Notes under the pieces: model-generated
Database searches by the model: none
What the model was told of the DNA's origin: nothing
The model's input: only the letters and a program-made list of their open reading frames with translations
Part shown: one piece after another, positions 52,910 through 60,938 of the stretch
Layout of the letters: each line of letters begins with the position of its first letter
How positions within the stretch are numbered: the stretch's first letter is position 1
Source of the DNA: DAIODI01 sp046349255
Lineage (GTDB): Bacteria > Pseudomonadota > Alphaproteobacteria > Rhizobiales > Aestuariivirgaceae
Assembly (NCBI GenBank): GCA_046349255.1
Contig: JAXMCR010000002.1
Span: 868,001 to 932,000, forward strand
DNA length: 64,000 bases
Direction of reading: 5' to 3'
Made by a program: the position numbers and the translations under genes

Positions 52910-52957
52910 CGGACGGTTCCTCTCCGGGATCGAAGTCTTGTTGTGGGCTCAGATGAA

Positions 52958-52988
52958 CAAAAAAGGACGCCTCACGAAAGAGGCGTCC
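52958..52988 (-). terminator. Rho-independent terminator overlapping the end of mgsC
   Basis: On the minus strand a 9-bp stem GGACGCCTC/GAGGCGTCC with a 6-nt loop (52965-52988) is followed by TTTTTTG. The stem includes the last codons and stop of mgsC (stop at 52972-52974), and the T-run ends about 50 bp before gmaS. Confidence 0.88.
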
Positions 52989-54300
52989 CCGGGATCCAGT
53001 TCGTGCCGGCGAGCGGGACTTTCGCCATCGCCGCCGCTTCGACGGTCAGCGCGACGAGATCCTCCGGCTCGAGGTTGTGGACGTGGCTCTTGCCGCAGGC
53101 GCGCGCGATGGTCTGCGCCTCGAGCGTCATCACCTTGAGGTAGTTGGCGAGACGCCGGCCGCCGAGGATCGGGTCGAGCCGGGAGGCCAGCTCCGGGTCC
53201 TGCGTGGTGATGCCCGCCGGGTCCTTGCCCTCGTGCCAGTCGTCGTAGGTGCCGGCGGTCGCGCCGAGCTTCTCGTACTCGGCCTCGAAGCGCGGGTCGT
53301 TGTCGCCGAGCGCCACCAGCGCCGCCGTGCCAATCGACACGGCGTCGGCGCCGAGCGCCAGGGCCTTCGCCACGTCAGCGCCGTTGCGGATGCCGCCCGA
53401 GACGATGAGCTGCACCTTGCGGTGCATCCCGAGGTCCTGGAGCGCCTGCACGGCAGGGCGGATGCAGGCGAGCGTCGGCTGGCCGACGTGCTCGATGAAC
53501 ACTTCCTGCGTCGCGGCCGTGCCGCCCTGCATGCCGTCGACGACGACGCAGTCGGCGCCCGACTTCACGGCGAGCGCCGTGTCGTAGTAGGGCCGCGCGC
53601 CGCCGACCTTTACGTAGATCGGCTTCTCCCAGTCGGTGATCTCGCGCAGTTCGAGGATCTTGATCTCGAGATCGTCGGGCCCCGTCCAGTCGGGGTGCCG
53701 GCAGGCCGAGCGCTGGTCGATGCCCTTCGGTAGCGAGCGCATCTTCGCCACGCGGTCGGAGATCTTCTGGCCGAGCAGCATGCCGCCGCCGCCGGGCTTG
53801 GCGCCCTGGCCGACGACCACCTCGATCGCGTCGGCCTTGCGCAGGTCGTCCGGGTTCATGCCGTAGCGTGACGGCAGGTACTGGTAGACGAGCGTCTTCG
53901 AATGGCCGCGCTCCTCGGGCGTCATGCCGCCGTCGCCCGTGGTGGTCGAGGTGCCGGCGAGCGTCGCGCCGCGGCCGAGCGCTTCCTTGGCCGGACCCGA
54001 GAGCGAGCCGAACGACATGCCGGCGATGGTGATCGGGATCTTCAGCTCGATCGGCTTCTTGGCGAAGCGCGAGCCGATGACGACGTTGGTGCCGCAGCGT
54101 TCGCGGTAGCCCTCGAGCGGGTAGCGCGAGATCGATGCGCCGAGGAACAGCAGGTCGTCGAAGTGCGGTACCCGCCGCTTCGCCCCGCCGCCGCGGATGT
54201 CGTAGATGCCGGTCGCCGCGGCGCGGCGGATTTCGGAGAGCGTGTAGTCGTCGAACGTCGCCGACTTGCGCGGGGTGGTCTTGGGCGTGTCGTAGGCCAT
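52972..54300 (-). CDS. mgsC: N-methylglutamate synthase subunit MgsC (GlxD, glutamate synthase-like FMN domain)
   Basis: A 442-residue FMN/iron-sulfur protein homologous to the central-to-FMN part of glutamate synthase large subunit. TIAGMSFGSLSGPAKEALGRGA, TTTGDGGMTPEE and GQGAKPGGGGMLLG are the GltS FMN-domain motifs, and IVSGGIRNGADVAKALALGAD is the phosphate-binding end. With MgsA and MgsB it makes N-methylglutamate from gamma-glutamyl donor and methylamine. ATG 54300 overlaps the mgsB stop by one base. The frame running to 55143 is a shadow. Confidence 0.9.
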   Translation of the reverse strand: MAYDTPKTTPRKSATFDDYTLSEIRRAAATGIYDIRGGGAKRRVPHFDDLLFLGASISRYPLEGYRERCGTNVVIGSRFAKKPIELKIPITIAGMSFGSLSGPAKEALGRGATLAGTSTTTGDGGMTPEERGHSKTLVYQYLPSRYGMNPDDLRKADAIEVVVGQGAKPGGGGMLLGQKISDRVAKMRSLPKGIDQRSACRHPDWTGPDDLEIKILELREITDWEKPIYVKVGGARPYYDTALAVKSGADCVVVDGMQGGTAATQEVFIEHVGQPTLACIRPAVQALQDLGMHRKVQLIVSGGIRNGADVAKALALGADAVSIGTAALVALGDNDPRFEAEYEKLGATAGTYDDWHEGKDPAGITTQDPELASRLDPILGGRRLANYLKVMTLEAQTIARACGKSHVHNLEPEDLVALTVEAAAMAKVPLAGTNWIPGTPLS

Positions 54301-54983
54301 CAGTAGGCGTCCGCGTTGTCGATGTTGAAGTTGTAGAGCTTGCGCGCCGAACCGTAGCGCCGGAAGCTCTTCGGGTCGGCCTTGATCTGCGCGCGGTCGA
54401 GGAGGCGGGCGAGCTTGTTCAGGTGATGGTCGGTCATCTCCTTCTCGACGCAGTCGGCGCCGAGGCTCGTGACCTTGCCGCGCACGTAGAGGCGGGCCTC
54501 GTAGATAGAGTCGCCGAGCGCCTCGCCGGCGTCGCCGCAGATCACCAGCGACCCGAGCTGCGCCATGAACGCCGACATGTGGCCGACCGAGCCGCCGACC
54601 ACGATCTCGATGCCCTTCATCGAGATGCCGCAGCGCGACGACGCATCGCCCTCGATCACGAGGAGGCCGCCGTTGCCGGTCGCGCCCGCGCCCTGGCTCG
54701 CGTTGCCCTTCACGCGCACCGAGCCCGACATCATGTTCTCGGCGACGCCCGGCCCGGCGTGGCCGTTCACGGTGATGTCGGCCTGCTTGTTCATGCCGCC
54801 GCAGTAGAAGCCGACGTGGCCGTCGACCTCGATCTGCACCGGCGCGTCGACGCCGACGGCGATGTTGTGGGCGCCGTTCGGCCCCTTCACCAGCCAGGTG
54901 CGCTCGTTGGTGAGGTTGTGGATGCGGTGCAGGCGCTCGTTCAGCCCCCGCACCCCTTCCTTCTCGACGTTGTATTCGATCAT
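54300..54983 (-). CDS. mgsB: N-methylglutamate synthase subunit MgsB (GlxC, GXGXG domain)
   Basis: A 227-residue protein corresponding to the C-terminal GXGXG beta-helix domain of glutamate synthase. Repeating Gly-rich turns (VDGHVGFYCGGMNKQADITV, GNASQGAGATGNGGLLVIEG, GGSVGHMSAFMAQLGSLVIC) are visible. In the three-subunit enzyme it is structural and may shape the ammonia or methylamine channel. It overlaps mgsA and mgsC by one base each, so the three are made in equal ratio. Confidence 0.9.
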   Translation of the reverse strand: MIEYNVEKEGVRGLNERLHRIHNLTNERTWLVKGPNGAHNIAVGVDAPVQIEVDGHVGFYCGGMNKQADITVNGHAGPGVAENMMSGSVRVKGNASQGAGATGNGGLLVIEGDASSRCGISMKGIEIVVGGSVGHMSAFMAQLGSLVICGDAGEALGDSIYEARLYVRGKVTSLGADCVEKEMTDHHLNKLARLLDRAQIKADPKSFRRYGSARKLYNFNIDNADAY

Positions 54984-55885
54984 CAGGCGTGGCCTTCCCA
55001 GGTGTAGATCGTCTGCGGCTCCGGCTCCCAGATCTTCGCCTTGTCGGCGCCGGGGAGGTGGGCGATGGCGCGGAACTCGGTCGCCATCGCCACCCAGTCG
55101 TCGGTCTCGGCAAGCACCGCGTGCTTGCAGGCGATCGGATCACGCACCACGGCGAAGCCGTCGGCGGTGCCGATGCAGAAGGTGTAGAAGCCGTCGAGGT
55201 CCTTGATGCCGTTCTCGAGCGCCTCGCGCAGGCTGTCGCCCTGGCGCAGGCGCCACGTGAAGTAGGCGGCGGCGACTTCGGTGTCGTTCTCGGTCTGGAA
55301 GGTCATCCCTTCCTTCTTCAGGTTCTCGCGCAGGCGGTTGTGGTTCGACAGCGAGCCGTTGTGCACGAGGCAGAGGTCGTCGCCGGTCGAGAACGGATGC
55401 GAGCCGGCCGTGGTGACGGCGCTCTCCGTCGCCATGCGGGTGTGGCCGATCGCGTGCGTGCCCTTCGCCTTCGGCAGCTCGAACTTCTCGGACACGTCTG
55501 CTGGCAGCCCCGTCTCCTTGAAGATCTCGATCAGGTGGCCGGCGCCGACGATGCGTACGGCCGGAAACTTCTCGGCGAGGAAGCGCGTGACGTCGGCTTC
55601 CGGCGCGTCGGTCTTCAGGACGGCGTGGTTGCCGATCTTCTTCACCTTGACGTCGCAATCGAGCGCCTTCTCCATCTCGCCGTCGAGCGTGTGCCAGTTG
55701 AACTCCGGGTCGTCGGCCGCGAGCGTCAGCTTGATCTGGTTCGACTTGACGGGGTCGCGGTAGATGGCGAAGCCTGCGGAGTCGGGGCCGCGGTTCGTCA
55801 TCTCGATCAGCATCGGCGCGAACATCTCGCCGAGCTTCGGCTGGAGCTTCTGGTTCTTGAGGTAGAGGCCGACAATTCCGCACAT
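54983..55885 (-). CDS. mgsA: N-methylglutamate synthase subunit MgsA (GlxB, class II glutamine amidotransferase)
   Basis: A 300-residue class II (Ntn) amidotransferase. The catalytic Cys2 follows the initiator Met in MCGIVGLYLKNQK, and later GPDSAGFAIYRD, GTHAIGHTRMATESAVT and CLVHNGSLSNHNRLRENL complete the glutaminase site. It would release methylamine or ammonia from the gamma-glutamyl donor for MgsBC. First gene of the mgsABC unit; an inverted repeat AAACT-A-AGTTT lies 75 bp upstream at 55961-55971 beside a TTGACG-like -35 element at 55948-55953. Confidence 0.9.
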   Translation of the reverse strand: MCGIVGLYLKNQKLQPKLGEMFAPMLIEMTNRGPDSAGFAIYRDPVKSNQIKLTLAADDPEFNWHTLDGEMEKALDCDVKVKKIGNHAVLKTDAPEADVTRFLAEKFPAVRIVGAGHLIEIFKETGLPADVSEKFELPKAKGTHAIGHTRMATESAVTTAGSHPFSTGDDLCLVHNGSLSNHNRLRENLKKEGMTFQTENDTEVAAAYFTWRLRQGDSLREALENGIKDLDGFYTFCIGTADGFAVVRDPIACKHAVLAETDDWVAMATEFRAIAHLPGADKAKIWEPEPQTIYTWEGHA

Positions 55886-55947
55886 GGCGTCGTCTCCTGG
55901 GGCGATGGAAAAACGGATGAGAGTGAAGTAACAAGCGGGCGAGGGAT

Positions 55948-55971
55948 CGTCAATGGCGGTAAACTAAGTTT
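55948..55971 (-). promoter_or_regulatory. Possible mgsA promoter and operator
   Basis: In the 93-bp gap before mgsA the minus strand carries TTGACG (55948-55953), about 60 bp before the ATG, and an 11-bp inverted repeat AAACT-T-AGTTT (55961-55971) just upstream. No good -10 is seen at the expected spacing, so this is tentative. Confidence 0.3.
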
Positions 55972-55978
55972 CCTGTCA

Positions 55979-56650
55979 TTAAACTCCGCTTGCCGATTTC
56001 AGGCCGTCCGCCACCGCGATCGCCGCGTCCATCGCCTCCTTCAGCATCTCCGGATCGAGCGGCTCCGGCGAAAACCGGGCCTGGCGCAGAAGGTAGGAGA
56101 GCCGGTTTCCCTCGCCAGCCTGCACCACCACCCGCACCCCCTTCGGCGTGACGAGCAGCTCCTTCCCGTAGGGCTTCGCGAGAAGCGCGGCGGCCGGCAG
56201 GAGCGCCTCGGCGGGAGCGACGCCGAGCGGCGCATCGGTGCGCACCACCGCATGTGACGGAAAACCCTCCGGCGTCTCGACCTGGTGGGAGAGATGCGGG
56301 AACGGCGTAAAGTCCTCCGTGCCGAGCGGGCGCAGCAGGATGTCGGTCGTCGCCTCGACGGGCATCGGCTCGACCAGCGTCACCTTGAGCCAGAGCGAGG
56401 GAAGTTTCCGCACGGACAGCGTGTCGATCACCGGCTCGACCCAGAAGGCCCGCCCGCGATAGCTGCCGGTCAGAACCGGGTATCCGGCAGGCTGCGGCTC
56501 GCGGCGGGCCCGGTCGAGGAGCGGGCCGCACCGGTCGAAGAAAGCCAGGCGCTCGGCTGCGAGCCTGCCTTCCTCACGGCGACCGACGAGGATCACCGTG
56601 AGGATGCCCGCCGCGGCGAGCGCCAGCACCGCCGACTGGTGCCAATCCAA
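55979..56650 (-). CDS. Uncharacterised membrane-anchored protein
   Basis: A 223-residue protein I do not recognise. Residues about 5-22 (QSAVLALAAAGILTVILVG) form an N-terminal membrane anchor followed by a charged region (RREEGRLAAERLAFFDRCG), then a soluble domain of mainly beta character (TGSYRGRAFWVEPVID, SLWLKVTLVEPMPV). No Cys pattern or catalytic motif. It lies between the universal stress protein gene (24 bp away) and mgsA on the same strand, so it may be in the permease transcript. Function unknown. Confidence 0.7.
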   Translation of the reverse strand: MDWHQSAVLALAAAGILTVILVGRREEGRLAAERLAFFDRCGPLLDRARREPQPAGYPVLTGSYRGRAFWVEPVIDTLSVRKLPSLWLKVTLVEPMPVEATTDILLRPLGTEDFTPFPHLSHQVETPEGFPSHAVVRTDAPLGVAPAEALLPAAALLAKPYGKELLVTPKGVRVVVQAGEGNRLSYLLRQARFSPEPLDPEMLKEAMDAAIAVADGLKSASGV

Positions 56651-56674
56651 GGCGCGTCTCCGGATGAACCCCCG

Positions 56675-57106
56675 TCAGCGGACGATGGTAACCGGGCAGT
56701 GCGCTTCCGTCACCACCGCCTCGGCGATCGAGCCGAGCACGAGGCGCTGCAGCCCCTTGTGCCCGTGCGAGCCCGTGACGATGTGGTCGTGCTTGTTCTT
56801 CTTCGCGTAGGCGACGATCGCGTGGGCGATGTTCTTGCCTTCCGCGGTGACGCAGCGCAGGTCCTTGAGCCCCGCGGCCTGCGCCTTCTTGTGCGCCGCC
56901 TTGAACTCGGCGCGCACGATCGCGTCGGCCGCGTCGAGCACGTTCGAATCCCAGAACGGCGACCGGGCGGCGGCGGAGCGCGACACGCGCTCCACCGTCA
57001 GGATCGTCAGCGACGCGCCGGTCTGCTTGGCGAGACCGATCGCGAAGTCCACCGCGCGGTCGGCGATCTTCGAGCCGTCGGCGGCGCACAGGATGCTCTG
57101 CACCAT
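56675..57106 (-). CDS. Universal stress protein UspA family
   Basis: A 143-residue Usp domain. The N-terminus MVQSILCAADGSKIADRAVD and the ATP-binding G-2x-G-9x-G-S/T pattern (TGSHGHKGLQRLVLGSIAEA) are intact, so it is probably of the ATP-binding class. It follows the permease gene by 20 bp on the same strand. APC permease-Usp pairs and fusions are known, and the Usp may regulate the transporter; that link is inference. Confidence 0.93.
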   Translation of the reverse strand: MVQSILCAADGSKIADRAVDFAIGLAKQTGASLTILTVERVSRSAAARSPFWDSNVLDAADAIVRAEFKAAHKKAQAAGLKDLRCVTAEGKNIAHAIVAYAKKNKHDHIVTGSHGHKGLQRLVLGSIAEAVVTEAHCPVTIVR

Positions 57107-57126
57107 GATCCCCTCTCCCCTCTTGC

Positions 57127-58551
57127 TCAGTAGCCGCGCGGCTTCGGCCACGGCATGGTGAACTGCGCACCACGGCGGACGAACTGGTAGCGGCGGAAGT
57201 GGAACCACAGCGAGGCGATGATGTAGAACGAGATCATCGCCACGAGCTGCGTGCCGTAGCCGAGGAAGATCGCGAAGTACGTGGTCGCGCACAACACGAG
57301 CAGCACGAGCGCCGGCAGCGGGTGGAAGGGATGCTCGTAGCCGCGCTTGATCGAGTTGAGCGGCCACTTGTTGCGGAACATGATCACGTTGAACGTCATG
57401 AACGTGTAGCCGAGGAGGCCGGACAGGATCGAGAACGTGATCACCTGGTCGAGCGGCGCGCCGAGCGCGAAGATCAGCGCGATCGGCACGAGGAAGATGA
57501 TCGACCGGTAGGGCGTGCGATAGGTCGGGTGCACCGCGCCGAACCACGAGGGCAGGTAGCGGTCGCGGCCCATCGAGAACCACGCGCGGGAGGCGTCGTT
57601 GATGCAGCCGTTCGCCGAGGCGAGCGTCGAGAACAGCGTGCCGATGAAGAGCAGCACCATCAGCGGCAAGAGGCCGGTGAGACGGGCGGCGTCGAACAGC
57701 GGCGTCGCGGCCTGGCCGAGATATTCCCACGGCATGAGGCCGGTGCAGATGTACCAGGTGAGCGTCGCCGCGATCAGCAGCGTGATCATCCCGATCATCG
57801 TGCCGAACGGCAGCGAGCGCGCCGGCGAGCGCACTTCCTCGGCCGCCTGGCAGGTGCCCTCGATGCCGAGGTAGTACCAGAGGCCGAAGTGCAACGCCGC
57901 GACGACGCCGATCCAGCCGTAGGGCAACGCGTTCTGCGCCGTCATCATGGCCGGATGGTTGACCGCGACGCCGGGCGTCCACGACAGGGTGCCGACGAAC
58001 AGGACGAGGATCGCGATGAAGGCGATCGCCGTGATCACGAGGTTGAACGTGAGCGTCGCGAGAACGCCGCGGTAGTTCAGCCAGGCGAGGAACACGACCG
58101 ACAGCACCACGAAGGGCCGCTGGTCGAGGCCCGTGTGTCCCGTCATCTGGGCCACGGCGTCGAGCAGGTAGCCGATGGTGATGGCGTTCGCCGCCTCGAG
58201 CATGGTGTAGGCCATGACGAGGTAGAGGCCGACGTTGAACGCCATCAGCGGCCCGACGATGTGCTTGGCCTGCGCGTACTGGCCGCCGGCGGCGGCGACG
58301 GTCGACGTCACCTCCGAGTCGATCATCGCGACGCAGGTGTAGAGAAGCCCGGCGACCCAGCAGGCGATCAGCGCGGCGATCGCGCCGCCCTTGCCCACCG
58401 AGAAGTTCCAGCCCATGTATTCGCCGACGAGCACGATGCCCACGCCGAGCGCCCACACGTGAGCGGGGCCGAGAACGCGCAAGAGCGAAATGCGCTGCTC
58501 GGTCGCGCCAGCGGCGCCGCCGGAAGCAGCTTTGGTATCGGTGACTGCCAT
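57127..58551 (-). CDS. APC-family amine/amino acid permease, ethanolamine-permease-like
   Basis: A 474-residue transporter with about 12 membrane segments. The first segment (HVWALGVGIVLVGEYMGWNF) and LEAANAITIGYLL, YLGIEGTCQAAEEVRSPARS and LASANGCINDASRAWFSMGR match the ethanolamine-type branch of the amino acid-polyamine-organocation superfamily. It would import a small amine or amino acid by cation coupling. Location upstream of usp and mgsABC suggests an amine feeding the N-methylglutamate system. Three small membrane-protein genes precede it on the same strand, 10-14 bp apart. Confidence 0.88.
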   Translation of the reverse strand: MAVTDTKAASGGAAGATEQRISLLRVLGPAHVWALGVGIVLVGEYMGWNFSVGKGGAIAALIACWVAGLLYTCVAMIDSEVTSTVAAAGGQYAQAKHIVGPLMAFNVGLYLVMAYTMLEAANAITIGYLLDAVAQMTGHTGLDQRPFVVLSVVFLAWLNYRGVLATLTFNLVITAIAFIAILVLFVGTLSWTPGVAVNHPAMMTAQNALPYGWIGVVAALHFGLWYYLGIEGTCQAAEEVRSPARSLPFGTMIGMITLLIAATLTWYICTGLMPWEYLGQAATPLFDAARLTGLLPLMVLLFIGTLFSTLASANGCINDASRAWFSMGRDRYLPSWFGAVHPTYRTPYRSIIFLVPIALIFALGAPLDQVITFSILSGLLGYTFMTFNVIMFRNKWPLNSIKRGYEHPFHPLPALVLLVLCATTYFAIFLGYGTQLVAMISFYIIASLWFHFRRYQFVRRGAQFTMPWPKPRGY

Positions 58552-58561
58552 CGTGGTGCCC

Positions 58562-58729
58562 CTAGAGCTTGTGCTGTTCGGTGGTGGCCTCGATCTCGCC
58601 TTCGCGAGAGGAGGTCAGGAGGTCTTCGGAGTAGCTCGAGTCGGTACGCCGCCAGTCGAGCAGCATCCAGATGCCGAGCACCGCCGAGAGCGCCCACGCC
58701 GCGTATTCGAGAAAATGCCAGTAATCCAT
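58562..58729 (-). CDS. 55-residue single-span membrane protein
   Basis: Read from ATG 58729 on the complement, the protein begins MDYWHFLEYAAWALSAVLGI, continues WMLLDWRRTDSSYSEDLL and ends TTEQHKL before TAG. One hydrophobic span (about 7-24) precedes an Arg-Arg and an acidic tail, so the tail is probably cytoplasmic. It is too short for most gene finders. It lies 10 bp upstream of the permease and 13 bp after the next small gene, so it is likely to be translated from the same message. GGGAGAGC lies before the ATG. Function unknown. Confidence 0.72.
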   Translation of the reverse strand: MDYWHFLEYAAWALSAVLGIWMLLDWRRTDSSYSEDLLTSSREGEIEATTEQHKL

Positions 58730-58742
58730 GGCTTGCTCTCCC

Positions 58743-59129
58743 TCAGCGCCGGTTGTCGAAGCGTTCGGCGATGACGTCGCGGTATTCCTTGCCGGACAGG
58801 TTCACGACCAGCAGGAAGTAGCCGAGGACGACGACCACCAGCACGATCAGCTCGAAGAGGCTGAACGAGTAGTCGAAGCGCGAATTGATGATGGCCGCCG
58901 CGCCCGCGGGATCGAGACCGAGCTGCGTCCACGCATGCTGCATCGCCTCGTTCTGCTGGAGCTTCTCCCAGGTGGGATCGGTCATCTCGGTCGTGACCTT
59001 GCCGCCGCCCGCGAGCCCCATATAAAGCGGCAGGTAGAGCGCGCCGACGGTCAGCACGAGTAGCGTGAGCACGTCGATGAGCTGGCCCGCCCAGCCCTGC
59101 TTCGGCGGTTCGTAATGTCCCCTCGCCAT
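58743..59129 (-). CDS. 128-residue two-span membrane protein
   Basis: I do not recognise this protein. Two hydrophobic segments, LIDVLTLLVLTVGALYLPLY (about 17-36) and LFELIVLVVVVLGYFLLVVN (about 91-110), enclose a 55-residue hydrophilic loop with Trp, Gln and Asp (TDPTWEKLQQNEAMQHAWTQ). The basic N-terminal MARGHYEPPKQG and C-terminal ERFDNRR suggest both ends are cytoplasmic and the loop periplasmic. GGGGGATC precedes ATG 59129. Second gene of the five-gene permease set. Confidence 0.78.
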   Translation of the reverse strand: MARGHYEPPKQGWAGQLIDVLTLLVLTVGALYLPLYMGLAGGGKVTTEMTDPTWEKLQQNEAMQHAWTQLGLDPAGAAAIINSRFDYSFSLFELIVLVVVVLGYFLLVVNLSGKEYRDVIAERFDNRR

Positions 59130-59139
59130 GATCCCCCTC

Positions 59140-59439
59140 CTATTCCTTGCCCTGCCGCGCCCGCATCTCGTCGAGGTGACGGATGTCGAGCCCGTAGATG
59201 AAGTCCTTGTCCTCCTGGTAGTGCTTCACCATCGCCCCGATCGAGGCGGTGTTGAAGATCAGCACGGCGGCGCCGGCGATGATCAGGACGTACCCGAGCC
59301 CGGTGTTGTCGGCCGGGATGAGCGGCCATACCTGGAAGAACACGAAGATGAGTGCGAGCCAGAGCCCGATGACGAAGGCATAGGCGACAGCGCGATCGCG
59401 CTGATACATGGTTTCGATACGCTCCCGTAGCGGGCGCAT
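59140..59439 (-). CDS. 99-residue two-span membrane protein
   Basis: An unrecognised protein of 99 residues. Spans are at about 18-38 (AVAYAFVIGLWLALIFVFFQ) and 47-69 (GLGYVLIIAGAAVLIFNTAS), followed by a charged, probably cytoplasmic tail KHYQEDKDFIYGLDIRHLDE. A very strong GGAGGAGGACC ribosome site precedes ATG 59439. First gene of the set, 93 bp from the promoter at 59532-59559. Its pairing with the 128- and 55-residue proteins suggests small accessory subunits of the permease; that is inference. Confidence 0.78.
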   Translation of the reverse strand: MRPLRERIETMYQRDRAVAYAFVIGLWLALIFVFFQVWPLIPADNTGLGYVLIIAGAAVLIFNTASIGAMVKHYQEDKDFIYGLDIRHLDEMRARQGKE

Positions 59440-59531
59440 ATGGTCCTCCTCCTGACAGGTTTTCCGTGCCGCAGGCGTTCTTCGTGCCCTGCTGGCATCC
59501 CCCCGGCCGAGATGTTCGACCGCGATTCAGG

Positions 59532-59559
59532 ATGATACCATCTGAAGGATCGATGTAAA
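59532..59559 (-). promoter_or_regulatory. Sigma-70-like promoter for the small-protein/permease operon
   Basis: On the minus strand TTTACA (59554-59559) and TATCAT (59532-59537) are separated by 16 bp, each one base from the canonical -35 and -10. They face the 59140-59439 gene. The surrounding 59540-59590 stretch is the most A/T-rich part of the 262-bp gap to ada. Confidence 0.55.
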
Positions 59560-59701
59560 CTGTCGGGAAAAAACATTTACCCGTATGAATCCTCAACCAC
59601 CGTTTGTGCCGACAGGCGGATTTCGACGGCAAGATACGGAGCGTTTCGGCAGGTAACCTGCCTCATCTTTGGGCATCGAGACCCCGCCCGGAGCGCGTAC
59701 G

Positions 59702-60802
59702 ATGAGACCGTCCATGACAGCCCTGACCCCTGAGGCACCGCACGTGCCACCCCTGACCGACGACGCCTGCTGGCAGGCGGTGGTCGGCCGTGACGCCCGC
59801 TTCGACGGGCGCTTCCTGTTCGGCGTGAAGACGACCGGCGTCTACTGCCGTCCGTCCTGCGGCGCGCGCCAGCCGAAGCGCGAGAACGTGTCGTTTTTCC
59901 AGACCGTGGAGGAGGCCCGTGCCGCCGGCTTCCGCGCCTGCAAGCGCTGCCGGCCGGACGAGAAGCCGGACGAGCGCCTCGGCGTCCAGGCCGTGCGCGC
60001 CGCGGCGCGGATGATCGAGACCGCGATTGCGAACGGTGATCCGGCGCCGGGGCTCGAAGCGCTCGCCCGGCGCGCCGGCTACGCGCCGCACCACTTCCAT
60101 CGCCTGTTCCGCAAGGCGACGGGGGTGACGCCGAAGGCCTATGCCGCCGCGCAGCGGTCGAAGGCGGCGACCAGCGCCCTTGCCGCGGAGCCCCGCGTTA
60201 CCGACGCGATCTACGCCGCCGGCTACTCGTCGAGCAGCCGCTTCTACGACGCTGCAAAGGACCGCCTCGGGATGACGCCGTCGGCGCGCCGTCACGGCGG
60301 TGCGGGCGAGACGATCCGCTACGTGTTCGGCGACTGTTCGCTCGGCCGCGTCGTGGTGGCGGAGACCGAACGGGGCGTCTGCGCCGTCGAGTTCGGCGAC
60401 GGCGAGAGCGCCATGGCCGACAGCCTGAAGCGCCGTTTCCCGCAGGCGCGGCTCGAACCGGGCACCCCCGCCCGCGCCCGGCACCTCGACGCGGTCATTG
60501 CCGCGATCGAGGGCCTTGACCTCAACCCGCACCTGCCGCTCGACGTGCGCGGCACGGCCTTCCAGGAGCGCGTGTGGCGGGCGCTGCGTGCGATCCCTGC
60601 CGGGTCGACTGCCACCTATGCCGAGATCGCCGCCGCCATCGGCAGCCCGGCGGCCGTGCGGGCGGTGGCGGGCGCCTGCGCGGCGAACCCGACGGCCGTG
60701 CTGATCCCCTGCCACCGGGTGATCCGGGCGGACGGCGATCTCTCCGGCTATCGCTGGGGTCGCGAGCGCAAGGCGAAGCTGCTCGCGCGCGAACGCGGCT
60801 GA
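59702..60802 (+). CDS. ada: Bifunctional DNA-alkylation repair protein and regulator Ada
   Basis: A 366-residue Ada with all parts. The N-terminal methylphosphotriester domain has zinc cysteines C49, C53, C80 and C83 (GVYCRPSC and RACKRC). An AraC-type helix-turn-helix follows (LARRAGYAPHHFHRLFRKAT), and the C-terminal O6-methylguanine methyltransferase has acceptor Cys337 in IPCHRVIRADGDLSGY. When Cys49 is methylated the protein activates its own regulon. GGAG precedes ATG 59702; TTG 59669 and ATG 59714 are alternatives. Confidence 0.95.
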   Translation: MRPSMTALTPEAPHVPPLTDDACWQAVVGRDARFDGRFLFGVKTTGVYCRPSCGARQPKRENVSFFQTVEEARAAGFRACKRCRPDEKPDERLGVQAVRAAARMIETAIANGDPAPGLEALARRAGYAPHHFHRLFRKATGVTPKAYAAAQRSKAATSALAAEPRVTDAIYAAGYSSSSRFYDAAKDRLGMTPSARRHGGAGETIRYVFGDCSLGRVVVAETERGVCAVEFGDGESAMADSLKRRFPQARLEPGTPARARHLDAVIAAIEGLDLNPHLPLDVRGTAFQERVWRALRAIPAGSTATYAEIAAAIGSPAAVRAVAGACAANPTAVLIPCHRVIRADGDLSGYRWGRERKAKLLARERG

Positions 60803-60889
60803 CGTCGGCTTGCCGCTGGATGCACCGGGTTTTTCCGGTTGGCTCTAGCAGCACGCCAAGTCCCGGCTAATATCCCGCGGAAAACAGCA

Positions 60890-60911
60890 AGGCCCGGCCG
60901 GAGCCGGGCCT
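60890..60911. promoter_or_regulatory. Strong hairpin in the xsc leader
   Basis: AGGCCCGGC-CGGA-GCCGGGCCT forms a perfect 9-bp stem 27 bp before the xsc start. No T-run follows on the plus strand; on the minus strand it is followed by TTGCTGTTTTCC. It could end ada transcription weakly or act as a leader structure for xsc. Confidence 0.5.
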
Positions 60912-60938
60912 GCCGCACATGCGAAGGGATCACCGCCG

